From Epichloe hybrida (Eukaryota; Ascomycota; Sordariomycetes; Hypocreales; Clavicipitaceae), in contig JAFEKR010000016.1 in the NCBI GenBank assembly GCA_019022495.1, positions 1-64,000 of the forward strand: a stretch of DNA of 64,000 bases, given 5' to 3'. A program made the position numbers and the translations under genes. This document shows positions 23,219 through 34,263 of this stretch, piece after piece. Each line of letters opens with the position of its first letter. Within the stretch, counting starts at the first letter, position 1. The notes under the pieces are model-generated. The model worked only from the letters and a program-made list of their open reading frames with translations. It had not been told where the DNA came from and ran no database searches.

Positions 23219-25777
23219 TTACTGAGGCTGTTGGGGCGGTGCCCACCACTGAGGAGGTGGCGAGTGCTGCTGGCCAGACCAAGGTTGTGATACCTGTGGT
23301 CCGCCACTAGGACCACTCTGAGGCAGGTACTGCCGTGGCGTCTGGTCTGCAGAGTACATGCCCTGGCTGCCGCCGTACTGCATGCTCCCCATGCCCGGGA
23401 AGGGCATGTTTGGTTGAATCTGGCCAGCGCTTGGCTGCCGGAGATGGGAGGCTGGAGAATGGGAGGGATGAGGTGGCTGGGACTGCGTGGTATAACTGCT
23501 ATAGCTGTGGTGAGGACCGTGGTTATTCTGTGACCACATGGCCTGGCTGGGTTGATAATTGTATCCACCGGGTGGTCCTTGGCTCATGCTTCCGCCGCCT
23601 GTAGAGCCTATATTATACGATCGAGCGTTAGCTGCCAATGTCTTTCCCTGGACCGTCTAGTCGCAACGAGGCCTTCTGGGGACGGGGGCAGGAGAGTGAC
23701 TGACCTATCGGGTTTTGAGCGTGAATGGACTGTGAGTAAGGAGCTGCGGTCATCATCATCTGAGGGCTTTGAGATGACACCACTGGCTGCTGAGAAACAC
23801 CAGCAGCCGTAGTGTGTGGTGAGCTTGATGGTCTAGTAGTCGTGGTCGTCGTGTCTGCGGACCCTGCCGCGGGATTCAACGTCGATGGGGCTGGTTGTTC
23901 GTGTGGGCGGCGCCAGATCCCTTGCAGATAATCACCCCTCATATCGCGCTGCTGGTTGACAGACCTGCTGAAGTCCGCAGCATGGTGAGCCTGGGAATGA
24001 ATCTCGGCCAGTGGCGATGGCCTAGTTTGGTCCTGGTAGGCTGGGCCGGTAATCTCCTGGCGAGGGCCGCCTTTGATGATTCCGCTGAAATCCCTTGGGC
24101 GAGTGTCGCCCAACTCTGCCCCAACAGTTAATCCCGGCATTCTTGCAATGTTTCCAGGTGGCGCTCCCATCATACCTGCTTGGACCAGATGTGTTGGAGG
24201 AGCACCAGGGTAGGGTCCAGGAGTGTTATTGTACACGATTTCCGTGTGAGGCCCGCTCATGAGGAGATTGTTCTGCGCCTCGGCAGCCTCCCGGGCTTTG
24301 GCGGCACCTGGCCTCTTCTCGCCAGCTGGATCTGCTTCCGTGAAGCCTTGTTTGCGGGCCTTGGTTTCCCAGTAGTCGTCCCTTACCCGGCGGCCATTCT
24401 CGATCACTCGGCTTCCAAACTGTCGAAACATGGACCTGGCCGTCACAATGGCAATCTGTCTCGAACGGTACGAAAACGGCAATATTTCCTGCTGGACAAG
24501 GTCATCCTTTTCGGCCTGGCTGGCAATGATTTTAAACAGCGACCTGTTCTTGTTGAATAACAGGTAAGAGTCACGGTAGCCCAGTACTCTCGCGCATTCA
24601 GTGGCAAGCATGAAAAGCTTATCTCCTCTGTTGGGCACGAGAAAGGTCCGGCATCGGTAAGTGCGGTTTCCGAGGAGTTGGCCGTTGAGCATGACCTTCT
24701 TCTCGCCGAACTCATCACTCTCCCTTGGCACATATTCATCTCCGGCCGGATTCAGCTGGTCCGTGGTGTGATCTCTGACCGTTGGCAAAGCCTTCACCGT
24801 AGATTTGGTAGGCGTCGTCTTGGGAGGTGCGCCTGCCGGGGCTGGGGCCGAGCTGTAGGCGGGTGTGCTGCTCTGACCTGGCAGTGCTGAGCTTTGAGAT
24901 TGAGGAGTCTGAGGCGGCGCTCCGGTGTGGTTAGCACCAGATGCGGGCGGCTGCCCAGAAGTCTCGGATGACTTCATTGGCTTTATTCGCTTCGGTTGAG
25001 ACGAGGAATCGGCTATGACGCAAAAGAGCAAGAGAGGTCAGCACATGTGTTTCTCGGGCCGAAACCGCCAGGACAAATAAGAGTAATAATTCCAAGAAAC
25101 CAAAAAAAAAAAAAAAAGACGACGACGACGACGCTGCTTGCTCGCCATCGCTCGTGCATGTGGTGTCAGAATCATCCTTCTTCTTCAAGTCACGCGGCTC
25201 GGGAAGATGGAAGCCAAAGATTGCGTTCCCGCTCCCAAGATTATGTATGGTGGCGCACGGCAGCACAGCAGCACAGCAGCACAGCAGCACTGCGCGTGGT
25301 AGCGCAAGCCAAGGTGAAGGTCAAGTTACGCGAGACCAGCCACGACATACCGTCATCACCACCGGGCTGCAGAATGGTATGAGAGTCCGAGGGCCGGCTC
25401 CGCTTCAGGCCACGAAGCGTCGAGTCAGACAGGGCTGTCAAGAAATCATGGTCAGCATCGCACTCAACGCGACGACCCAGAGAGAATCTTGATCTTGCGC
25501 CAAGTTGGACAGCGGTTTATCGCGAGAGCGCCATGGCGATTCTTCAGACGGACAAGACAGACAAGACAGCGCGGACCGTGGCGAGTTGCGTGCGACCAGA
25601 GAGCTGGCGCGTGCATGATGGTTGAGGGGACGCAGGAGACGCGCGCGGCATTGTCGATAATTGTCGGTATTGTCCAAGCTTTCCATCATGTAAGCAGGAG
25701 GAAAGCTCACCTAAAGAACTGAGAGCGGCAGGGTTGATGGTCGCACTGTCCGCGCTGTTTGGCTGTCCGGCGTACAT
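23219..25777 (-). CDS. rsc7: SWI/SNF-RSC chromatin-remodelling subunit, Npl6/Rsc7/Swp82 family
   Basis: Three exons on the minus strand: 25777-25711, 25012-23705 and 23607-23219, total 587 aa in phase. The 22-codon first exon (MYAGQPNSADSATINPAALS) is followed by an unusually long 698-nt intron. The core (about residues 115-245) is the Rsc7/Swp82 domain: GEKKVMLNGQLLGNRTYRCR, VPNRGDKLFMLATECARVLG, YRDSYLLFNKNRSLFKI and LPFSYRSRQIAIVTARSMF. Flanks are disordered, rich in P/Q/S/G, with a QSQ- and W-rich C-terminus. In yeast these proteins are architectural subunits of RSC or SWI/SNF. Rsc7 and Swp82 are related, so the choice between them is not certain. The first exon rests on phase agreement and resemblance to fungal N-termini. 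Confidence 0.85.
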
Positions 25778-26302
25778 GTCGAACGAACTGGGCCACCGGC
25801 AATGGCGAGCGCAATGGCAAGCGCAACAGCTGAGAGCGACGAGCGCGACGTGTCGTGAAGCAGTTGTTGGGGCTGGGAGGGGCTCAAGCGTGGAGGAGGG
25901 TGCGGAGGGGAGGGTGCAAGAGTCGAGCCAGCGCGTTGCCCATGCAGATAAGAGATGAGATAATCCGTAGAATGCATCGCATCGGCTGGGCTTGGGCTTG
26001 GGTGGTATGTACTGAGAAGGTCGACTGACAGGCGGTGGCGGAGGCGTTCCCAGGCGTTCCCAGGCCTGCTGCTGTCCGGGGCTATAGACACACAAGACAC
26101 GGGGGTAGTGCGGCCAGGACCACCCAAGGCACCAGGCCGCCCGACAGCAGCATGCTGCTCCAGCCAGCTCCAGTCCAGCACAGCTTCAGCGGCAGCAGGC
26201 TGCAGGACAGACGGGCAAGACAATACGATTGGGGCGGGCGCTGGGGCGGGCGCGAGCCCCGGCCAGGCAACAACGACAGGAGGCCCCCCCGCAGACACGA
26301 AA

Positions 26303-26325
26303 GATGATGATGATGATGATGATGA
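26303..26325. repeat. (GAT)n microsatellite
   Basis: About eight GAT units in the upstream region of the Rsc7-family gene. Confidence 0.9.
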
Positions 26326-26745
26326 GAGCCAGAGAGAGTGGGTGAAATGAGAGAAGGAGATGAGGAGCAATATTCTTGATTACCTTTTGGGCGACGGCGA
26401 CGGCGACGGCGCTGACGCTGGCGCGGCAGAGCGCGTGTGCGACAACGGCGGTGGTCGCAACGGGATGCGCAACAGAAGCGAAGTCGAAGCGTTCGTCCGT
26501 CTAATAGCTGCAACCAACTTTCAGGCAACGGCGGCTTCCGACTTGCAGACGCAACGACGATGGCGACGAGTGGAGCAGAGTCACAAATCGGTGACAAAGG
26601 CGTGCCGCAACTGATCGATATGCTTGATCGATTGACAGCTTGACAGCTTGAACAAAGGCGCGACACGAAGCGAGTGCGAAAACAAGTGACCGCTGGGGCC
26701 TTGGCTGGGTGGGAGTGAGTGGTGGGCGCGCGCGACCGTGAAGAA

Positions 26746-26771
26746 GGTGGTGGTGGTGGTGGTGGTGGTGG
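26746..26771. repeat. (GGT)n microsatellite
   Basis: About eight GGT units; the surrounding 100 bases are also strongly G/T-biased on the plus strand. Confidence 0.9.
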
Positions 26772-26866
26772 GTGTTGCAAGTTGGTGGTGTCGCAAGTGG
26801 GTGGTGGAGGTGGAGGAGGAGGGATGCGAGCGAGGCACTGGGGTCGACAGGTATTAGAGATGTCAA

Positions 26867-26915
26867 GACGCAGAGGCGCAGAGACGCAGAGACGCAGAGA
26901 CGCAGCGACGCAGCA
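26867..26915. repeat. Tandem repeat of an 8-bp unit
   Basis: Five to six imperfect copies of ACGCAGAG/ACGCAGCG in a head-to-tail row, upstream of the Rsc7-family gene. Confidence 0.85.
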
Positions 26916-27295
26916 GGATGGGGCCGTATTGTAATCCGTAATCATGCAATGTATTCAACGGTGGAGGTAAAGGTGGAGGTGGAGGCGACAGATAGATGGA
27001 GAGTTGCAGGAGGAGGGGGAACGGCTGCAAGTGCGGGCGAGCCGGGGTTCGGGGGTGGGTGTGGGAGGAAATCAAGTCGAGGGATCGAGAAACGGATATC
27101 CCAGGGCTTTTCTTGTCTGTTGCGTTTTTTTTACGCTCGCCGAGTCGCTAGGCTAGTGCGAACAAGGGAGACGGATGACGACGCATGGTTGGCTGAGATG
27201 GCGCGGCCCCCCAGGCTAAAAAAAAAAGAACGACTTCTTGCGTATTACTACAATTGAGTCTTGTGTGTCTTGCTCGAGTTTTGGCGGGGCCAACG

Positions 27296-27321
27296 ACGGC
27301 GGCGGCGGCGGCGGCGGCGGA
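27296..27321. repeat. (GGC)n microsatellite
   Basis: Eight to nine GGC units, the last of the triplet tracts clustered between 26.3 and 27.3 kb. Confidence 0.9.
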
Positions 27322-28489
27322 GTCGGCGTCAGGGAACATGAACTGAACCACGGAGGGGCGAGGGGAGTCAGGAAAGCAGGAAAGTAGGGAGTGGGCGGAT
27401 ACATAGAGCAGTTGAATGCGCGCGGCCACGCCGTTGTGAAAGTCTGTTGCCGTTGCACTGCCATGATGAATGATGGCACGTACGGAGCACAATGATCATG
27501 CTGTTACTACATAACTTAGTGGAGTTTTGTTCTGGCGAAAGCCGAACTCAGAATAGCAGCCGAAATCATCTCCGTAAAGAGAGAGCGACATGATGGATGT
27601 TTCGAGCGCAGGTAATAGAGGGCAGGTAATAGGTAGTCCGTAATCCGTAGAGGGTCGCATGTATTGCCCCGTGCTCCGTACTCGGTGCAGTACATACATG
27701 CATTAACATGCATTAATCAAATCATGTTATGCACGGAACAGTGTGGCGATCGTGCAAGGGCAAGACCAAGATCGAACCACGCATCTTTAGTTCGGGCCCA
27801 AGACGAGAAGCAAATAGCTAGCACACGCCATGCTGGGCGCTGGTGGCCATCAGTCTAAAATGCTCCAACTCAATAGGCTGGACAGAAGCTTGCGAAAAGC
27901 AGTCAAACCAGACGACGCAGGACCAGACTTGACGCCATCAGCAGGCCACCGACTCAACTCTCCGAGCCCATAGACGATTCATCAACTTGCAATATCGTAA
28001 AGGATTGGACTGTGCGGAGTACAGACTACGGAGTATTGTATCTCCTATGGCACGTCGCAAAACGACCAGTATGATGAACTTCCTGGTTTCCACGGCGTTC
28101 CCGAAACCGAGCAAGTCCCGTTTAAAAAAAAAAAAAGAAAAGGGCGTCGCAACATTTTACGTTTGCTGCCAAGAAATAACATGTCTTGATCAGTCGGGCA
28201 AATAAGAGCGGAGCTAATGATGGAACAAGGATACCTTACGGAGTAATCGCTAGGCCATCCGCTCATCCGCTGCCGCCAAACGGATTCAACGGAACTTAAC
28301 TCCGTAAATACAGTACATCATGTGCGGAGTACGGCGTAGGAACGCATGAATTAGTTCCTTTCTCCTGCGAGTTGCGCAAATATGTATTGCCGGTCAGGAA
28401 AAGAATAGGCCAAAATGCACGAGATGACTACCCGAGTGAGAACCAGCGCAGGGTTTGAAAGCCTTGAACCGATGCAGTTGGGAAGGTCT

Positions 28490-28491
<2 letters not shown>

Positions 28492-28538
<47 letters not shown>
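28492..28538. repeat. (CAT)n microsatellite
   Basis: About 15 perfect CAT units, the longest perfect triplet repeat in the window, in non-coding sequence. Confidence 0.95.
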
Positions 28539-31500
28539 ATGAAAAGACGTTGTTGGGTTGTTAATTTCGCGCAGCTGCGGGCGAAGCTTGAACAGTCTGG
28601 CGCAATTAACCCGCGCCCGTGCCAGCTGTATGTAGGTATGTATCATGTATGTACATATGTACATAATCCGTATGGGACAGGGCTACAAAAAATGCGCGCG
28701 TCAATTGGTCAGGATAACAACGGTAGCTAGCAGCTTTAAACCTTGATTCAACTTGATTCAAGGAAGGAGCATGCGGTCCGATGACAAGGAAGGCGCATAC
28801 GAGCGAGCATAAGCACAAGGGGAGTCACCGAGCCCAAAAGCTGCGGAGATGGAGCCACAACTGCGCATCTGCTCATCATTCGAGTACGGACTACTTACCT
28901 GATCATATCTTCCGTAGGCAGAAAACAACAATCAGGGCGCCAAAGAGGCAAGATTCTGTCCTGCCACTTCGCCATGTCCTAGCCTCTTCATGGCGCTCCT
29001 GCGGTAGCAACACGGAAGTCCCGAAGCTGACAGGAACGTCTCTTGCCGCTTTTCTCTTTTTCTACGAACAATTGAACATGGTAGACGCTGGGCTCCGCGC
29101 TAAAAGACCAGCCACGGCTTGAAATGCCCCTCCCAAAAAAACTCCCAAAAAAAAACTTCAAACTTTGGCCCTCGAGTTCCCTAGCCGTCAACCTTGTCAA
29201 CCTCTCAAGTGGAGTAATGGGGCAAACGAGACTGACGACCCATGTCGCACCTCCGGGGGCGTTCCATGCCCTGTGAGTCGTGACTCGTGGCCTTCTTTAG
29301 GAGGGAGGTGCGGGAACGATACGATCGCCTCTTACCCCATGGTTCGCCAAAGCCGCTCACTCAGACCAGGTTGCGACAGCCACATACATACATGTACCCA
29401 TCCATCATCACGCAGAATTAGTTCATGAAACGCACCAGAGAGCGTCCAGAGATGCACCCCGCACCACCAGGCTTGGGCTATTGCTTCCCTCCTGTTCATA
29501 ATACCGTTGCCATCTCCCAACGAATTGTCTATCGCCCTCCAAGCGAGACGTGAGACACCATGTCAACATGCATCATCACGAATCATGCTTTTCACACAGA
29601 TTCAACAACACACCGAAAACTTGTAGAAAATCCCGGGAAAGAAAACACAATTGATTCTCAAGCTCCTATCATTGTCCTCACGACATGTGATTCAGCCCTT
29701 GCTCTCTTTGGCTCAAATTTTGCGGCATTGATGCCTACCCTCCGAACTCGGCTTCGTACTGCAACAAAACTACGCATCATCTTCTACTAACATCTGGCGT
29801 TGCAGCCTCGAAGGCGGACAAAAGAGAAGCCGTTTTATATGCTTGTCTACTAATCCGTAGAATGGTCCCCGTGGCGTAGAGGAAGGATGGCCACAAAGAT
29901 CACGAGGATAGTAATGCATCCCAGTCTTACTCCGTACAGACTGTGCAACCGCAAGCCTGCACAGGCCTACCCATGCAGCCCCAGCATGTTGAACCCGCCC
30001 TGTCAGAAGCAGTCACTAATTCGTACGATGATAAGACGTTCGTTTCGGCTTGGACTTCATCACGGGTGTCCACTGTCCACTGTCGTGCATCCCAGATCGT
30101 GTGCCAACGGGGCGAAGACAAAGTCGCCGTTTGGTCGATGAGTCGGAGCAATGGGGTTTTAAAACACCTGAAACGCATGCGACGCTGCTGTGAACAGTTC
30201 ATATCATATCTTTGGTCACGACAATGGTCTTTTCCTGGCGCATGCGTTTCCACTTTACACTTTACCCAGGTGCATTGTTTGCCTGTCAGCAAAAGCATCA
30301 AGTCGTTGCGCTCGTGTGGCGTCAAAGTTGACACGACTCTCTTATCATTCTTCTGTGAAGTCTCATCACCAATTGTTCTCCCCCCGCCCCCCTCATCCCT
30401 CTTGTTCCTTCTCAGGCGGCTAGCGTGCACCTGCCCTTTTGGACGCAGCCATTCGGAGCACATGTTCGCACTACTACCAAACATGACCATCATCTGCACG
30501 TCCCAGGGGTTGACTGCCGGGCGATTCTGAGCGGAACACTCTTGCCAAGATTCTAGTTTTGCCCGTTTCAAAGTAACCCATCCATTTAGCAGGGCGTGTT
30601 AGAGGTTGCTGAGCGGCTTGCCCGTCTGTGGTCCAACGTCGGGCTCAGCTCATCCTTCCTTTCACAAAGCATTCAAAGAGGAATACAGGAAGTTGCCAAG
30701 TCTCGAACAAATACAATTAGGAGCATTCCACCCCCCCTTACTTTTGATGTGCCGTTGACAAGCTTTTCGGGCATTTGATGGAAAACAAAACCGTCTGTCA
30801 CTGAGCTCGTGTCACGTATCATACGTGGGGAATCGATCTCCTACAACCAGAAACAATGCTCTCAAACTTGATCGTCACACGCGCAGTCATCTGCAGTGCA
30901 ACATAGAAAAAAACGGCGCATTCAGATGCGAGACAAACCCCGTCGTTGTGTCGCGGTGTGGCATTATACCTTAATCTGGAATCGATGAGTTCATGTTGTG
31001 TTGGTGGATTCGCCTTTTTTTTTTTGACCAACGAGTCTACGACGACGGCACAAGAACACGCGACATCATGGTGTTTGGCTGCAAAGTTTGTGGTGCAATG
31101 AGTCCATTGCTCGCATCTGCAGCTTGAGGAACTAATTTCAAACATATGATACACGTTCAAGAGTAGCTCAAGCGGGCACACATTCTTCGAGTCATGGTTT
31201 TACACTTCCAAAAGCAAGGCCACTCGCAGCACCTAGTTGCCACTTTGTGATTACTCTTCTCTGGAGAGTGAAGTAACCCACTTCTCTTATGGATGGCACC
31301 CTAATTTTCCAGTCATGGTCAAAGGCGGCAGCAAGGTGAAAATTTCGTGTTCTGCACGGAACCTCGGTAGATCAACAAAGTGTTTTACAACACCATGTTT
31401 CAAAACACGAGCTGAGTTGAGCATTTACAACACACGGGCAATGAGCGTTCTTGCATTTCGTGACATGCGGGTCGCCTGAGCCTGAGATTCAGTATCGGTG

Positions 31501-32325
31501 GCATGTGCAGTGGTATAGACAAAATGGTACCAAGGGATGCTCCTACGTAAAAGCTTGGAAACCAACGTTATTCAAAACTCTTAACGCGTTTACAGATCAT
31601 TGGTGCCATCACGAGCAACCTATATCATGTACCTTTCGTCATAAAACAACAGTGTAGAGTAGACGTGCGATCTTGACTGGCAAGTGACGAGTGACGACAT
31701 CACTCGACATGCGGTCGGGCCATCGTCCTCCTTTGGCATAGATTGTTCTTGGGTCTCCAAAAAAGACATCGTCATTTACAAGGCACGCAATAAGATGATT
31801 GTATGACTGGAATGTCATTGACCCGCTCGGAAGGAGGCTGAAGAAACAAAAAGACTGGCTGCCTCCATTGAATTCTGCCCCCAGAATATTTTTCTGTCTT
31901 ATTTGTCAGACAAGAAGATGTGGGAAGTCAAGGCCTCCGCCAACTAGATGTTTTTAAAATAGGACTCGCCGAGACCTAGCAGGGACGCTCGAGACGACCA
32001 CCTGTTGCGAGACATTTCGGTCTCTCGGATGGCTCGTTATCAGACAGAAAGCAGTTGGCCTGAAAAAAGATCACGTCAGCCATGTTTGCCCGGATCAGTG
32101 GCAAATGCGAAAGAAACAAGGTCACTAAATACCCCATGGGCCATCGTAGTTTCTGATCCTTTCACGCAAGTGGCGTCACTAGGACGGATTCTCGCTCAGC
32201 TCCGTTCGCTAGCTCCGTAAAATGGAGAGGCGTGATCGATTCCCCTCGTGCGTTTATACGCGAGACGGTCTAGCGCTTTCTTTTCGCCGGCGCGACTGGC
32301 GCTAGTCGGAGAAATCGGGTGTCTT

Positions 32326-32425
32326 TTCTTCTTCTTCTTCTTCTTCTTCTTCTTCTTCTTCTTCTTCTGCTTCTGCTTCTTCTTTCTTACACCCCCCTTC
32401 TTTTCCTTCTTTTCCTTCTTTTCAT
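32326..32425. repeat. (CTT)n microsatellite with adjoining polypyrimidine tract
   Basis: Roughly 17 CTT/TTC units to about 32368, then CTG-interrupted copies and three CTTTTCCTT-like units to 32425. Almost the whole 100 bases are pyrimidine on the plus strand. Confidence 0.9.
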
Positions 32426-34263
32426 TTGCTTCGGGGTCTTATTGGTCACCACACGACCAGTAGCGGCAACAAGTTCAGTCCGTGATTCTACTTTCGGACC
32501 GGTTTTGTCATTCCATCAGCCCTTGTGGATTCCGAGACAGCCGCTAGGTCGATGCGGAAAAGGCGATCCGGGAATGGGAAACCCCCTCCGGTCGTCCGGT
32601 CCGAGTTGTCGTTCACGAGACACTGAACTTGTTCCATGACATGACACTTTTCCTCCTTTGTCGTCCGACGCCTAGGACGGAGGGGGATCACGGGAACTAC
32701 TGCTGCAATGATGTCGGAAACACTCGGGCCGTTGTGGGAATGGGTCAAACTAGGCCCGCAGCCTGTTGCCTCTTTCCTTAGTCTCGATCTTCACTGCTCT
32801 TCCTGAACAGACTATTGGCTAGAGAGAGTTACATGCATCCGTGAACAAAAGCAGACCATGACCTGCGGCCCACCGAGGCGCCAAGTCATTAGTAGTGAGG
32901 TGGAATACCGTCTTTTTCTTTTTCTGGTCTTGACGTCGGAGCCTGCTCACATAGACGTCCCGATCGCCAGCCCGGGGGCTCGCGTCGATCAGGATGCAAA
33001 TAATCAGCATGACTCGTCGCATCGGATTCGCCCAGACGCGGTATTTGTGTTCTAGCCCTGACCTCAGCATGGATGATAAGTTGTCACTCGCCCGTTCACG
33101 TTACGTCGTAAGCGTCGCCAATTCATGTTGTCTCATCGTATTTAGTTGAGCCAACCCGCTGCCCAATATCTTATCTACCTTGCCTGCTTGGTTCCTCATC
33201 CGTATCAGTCTGAGTCGGTCACATGAAAAGAGTCAGTGATTCGCTGCAGGGTCGGTCAAGCAGCGCGTTCAGTGCGGACCGTCCAAGCAAACATTCGCCA
33301 TCCCCGTCACTACGAGAAAATATGGGAAAGAAAGATGCAGGAAAGAGCCAATGATAAGCGTAGCGTCAACGCGGATGCCTATGAAGGGAGGGGCATGACA
33401 AAAAAAAAAAAAAGTCATGGTCATCTGGCCCTCTCGTTTCCAAGGCATCCAAGCTGTGCCATTCACCATTTGAATCTTTCCGCAATGCATAATCGTGGTC
33501 TCCCGGACAAACAATAAGCAGTAAACACTTTTGTGAAGTAAAGAACACAATCTCCGGATACATCGGTTTCATGGGAGTTCTATCTTCAGAGATGTCTTGG
33601 TTATCTGATTCTGCGCAGAATGCTGATTCTGACTCGTGGCTTGTGTAAGCAGTGGACTAGTGGCCGTGTTGAGCCGTGGTAAGAGACTCTTCACAATAGA
33701 AAAGGCGACGACGGGCTTTCACGTTACATCGTGTTGATGAGACGGATGGTTAGGTAATGTGGGTGCAATAAGGCGGCAGAATATGTCCGAGGAGGGGGCG
33801 GCCTCATCTTGACTCATTCCCTTGAATTTCGCAGCAAATCTTCGAACAGTCTTGACTTGACGAAGTCGGCAAGAGTTTTATGACGCCAAGCCCTTTCATG
33901 GAGTTTGATCACGTGATGAGTCACAGAGCCCATGTCGTGACAAGTTTCTGTTCGCCGTGATGATTTACGAGCTGACAGATGTTGGGATTTGAGCAGACTA
34001 CAGCAATAGATGAATATCGGAAGTGCACACAATCGCGAAATATGCACTCCGTCTTGTGAACCGACATCCGTTATTGCTGCTCAAAGCTTTGTTCGTAATT
34101 GGGAATGCTCACGTCGTCACCACACGACCGTATCGATAAACAAGCGAGCGAGCAAGCGCAATCAGGACTCTGATTTGCCCTCTAAACGCCCCATAATAGA
34201 CCTACCTCTTTTCACCATCCGAGGTTCGCAACGACGGTGAGGCAAGGCAGGCTTATTTTCAAA

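Larger units (their letters stand above)
25778..34263. other. 8.5-kb gene-free interval
   Basis: No gene supported on either strand. The first 1.5 kb probably includes the Rsc7-family promoter and leader and is full of short tandem repeats (GAT, GGT, GGC and an 8-bp unit). From about 27.4 to 30 kb there are many TCCGTA/TACGGA motifs. Two overlapping open frames (195 codons + at 29943-30530 and 214 codons - at 29927-30571) have no recognisable domain. The last kilobase before 34264 should hold the rrp44 promoter. Confidence 0.4.

Noticed and set aside
30815..30850. Sequence resembling a tRNA T-arm (minus strand GAGATCGATTCCCC)
   Set aside because: No matching acceptor stem, D-arm or anticodon loop could be found around it; no tRNA was identified in the window.
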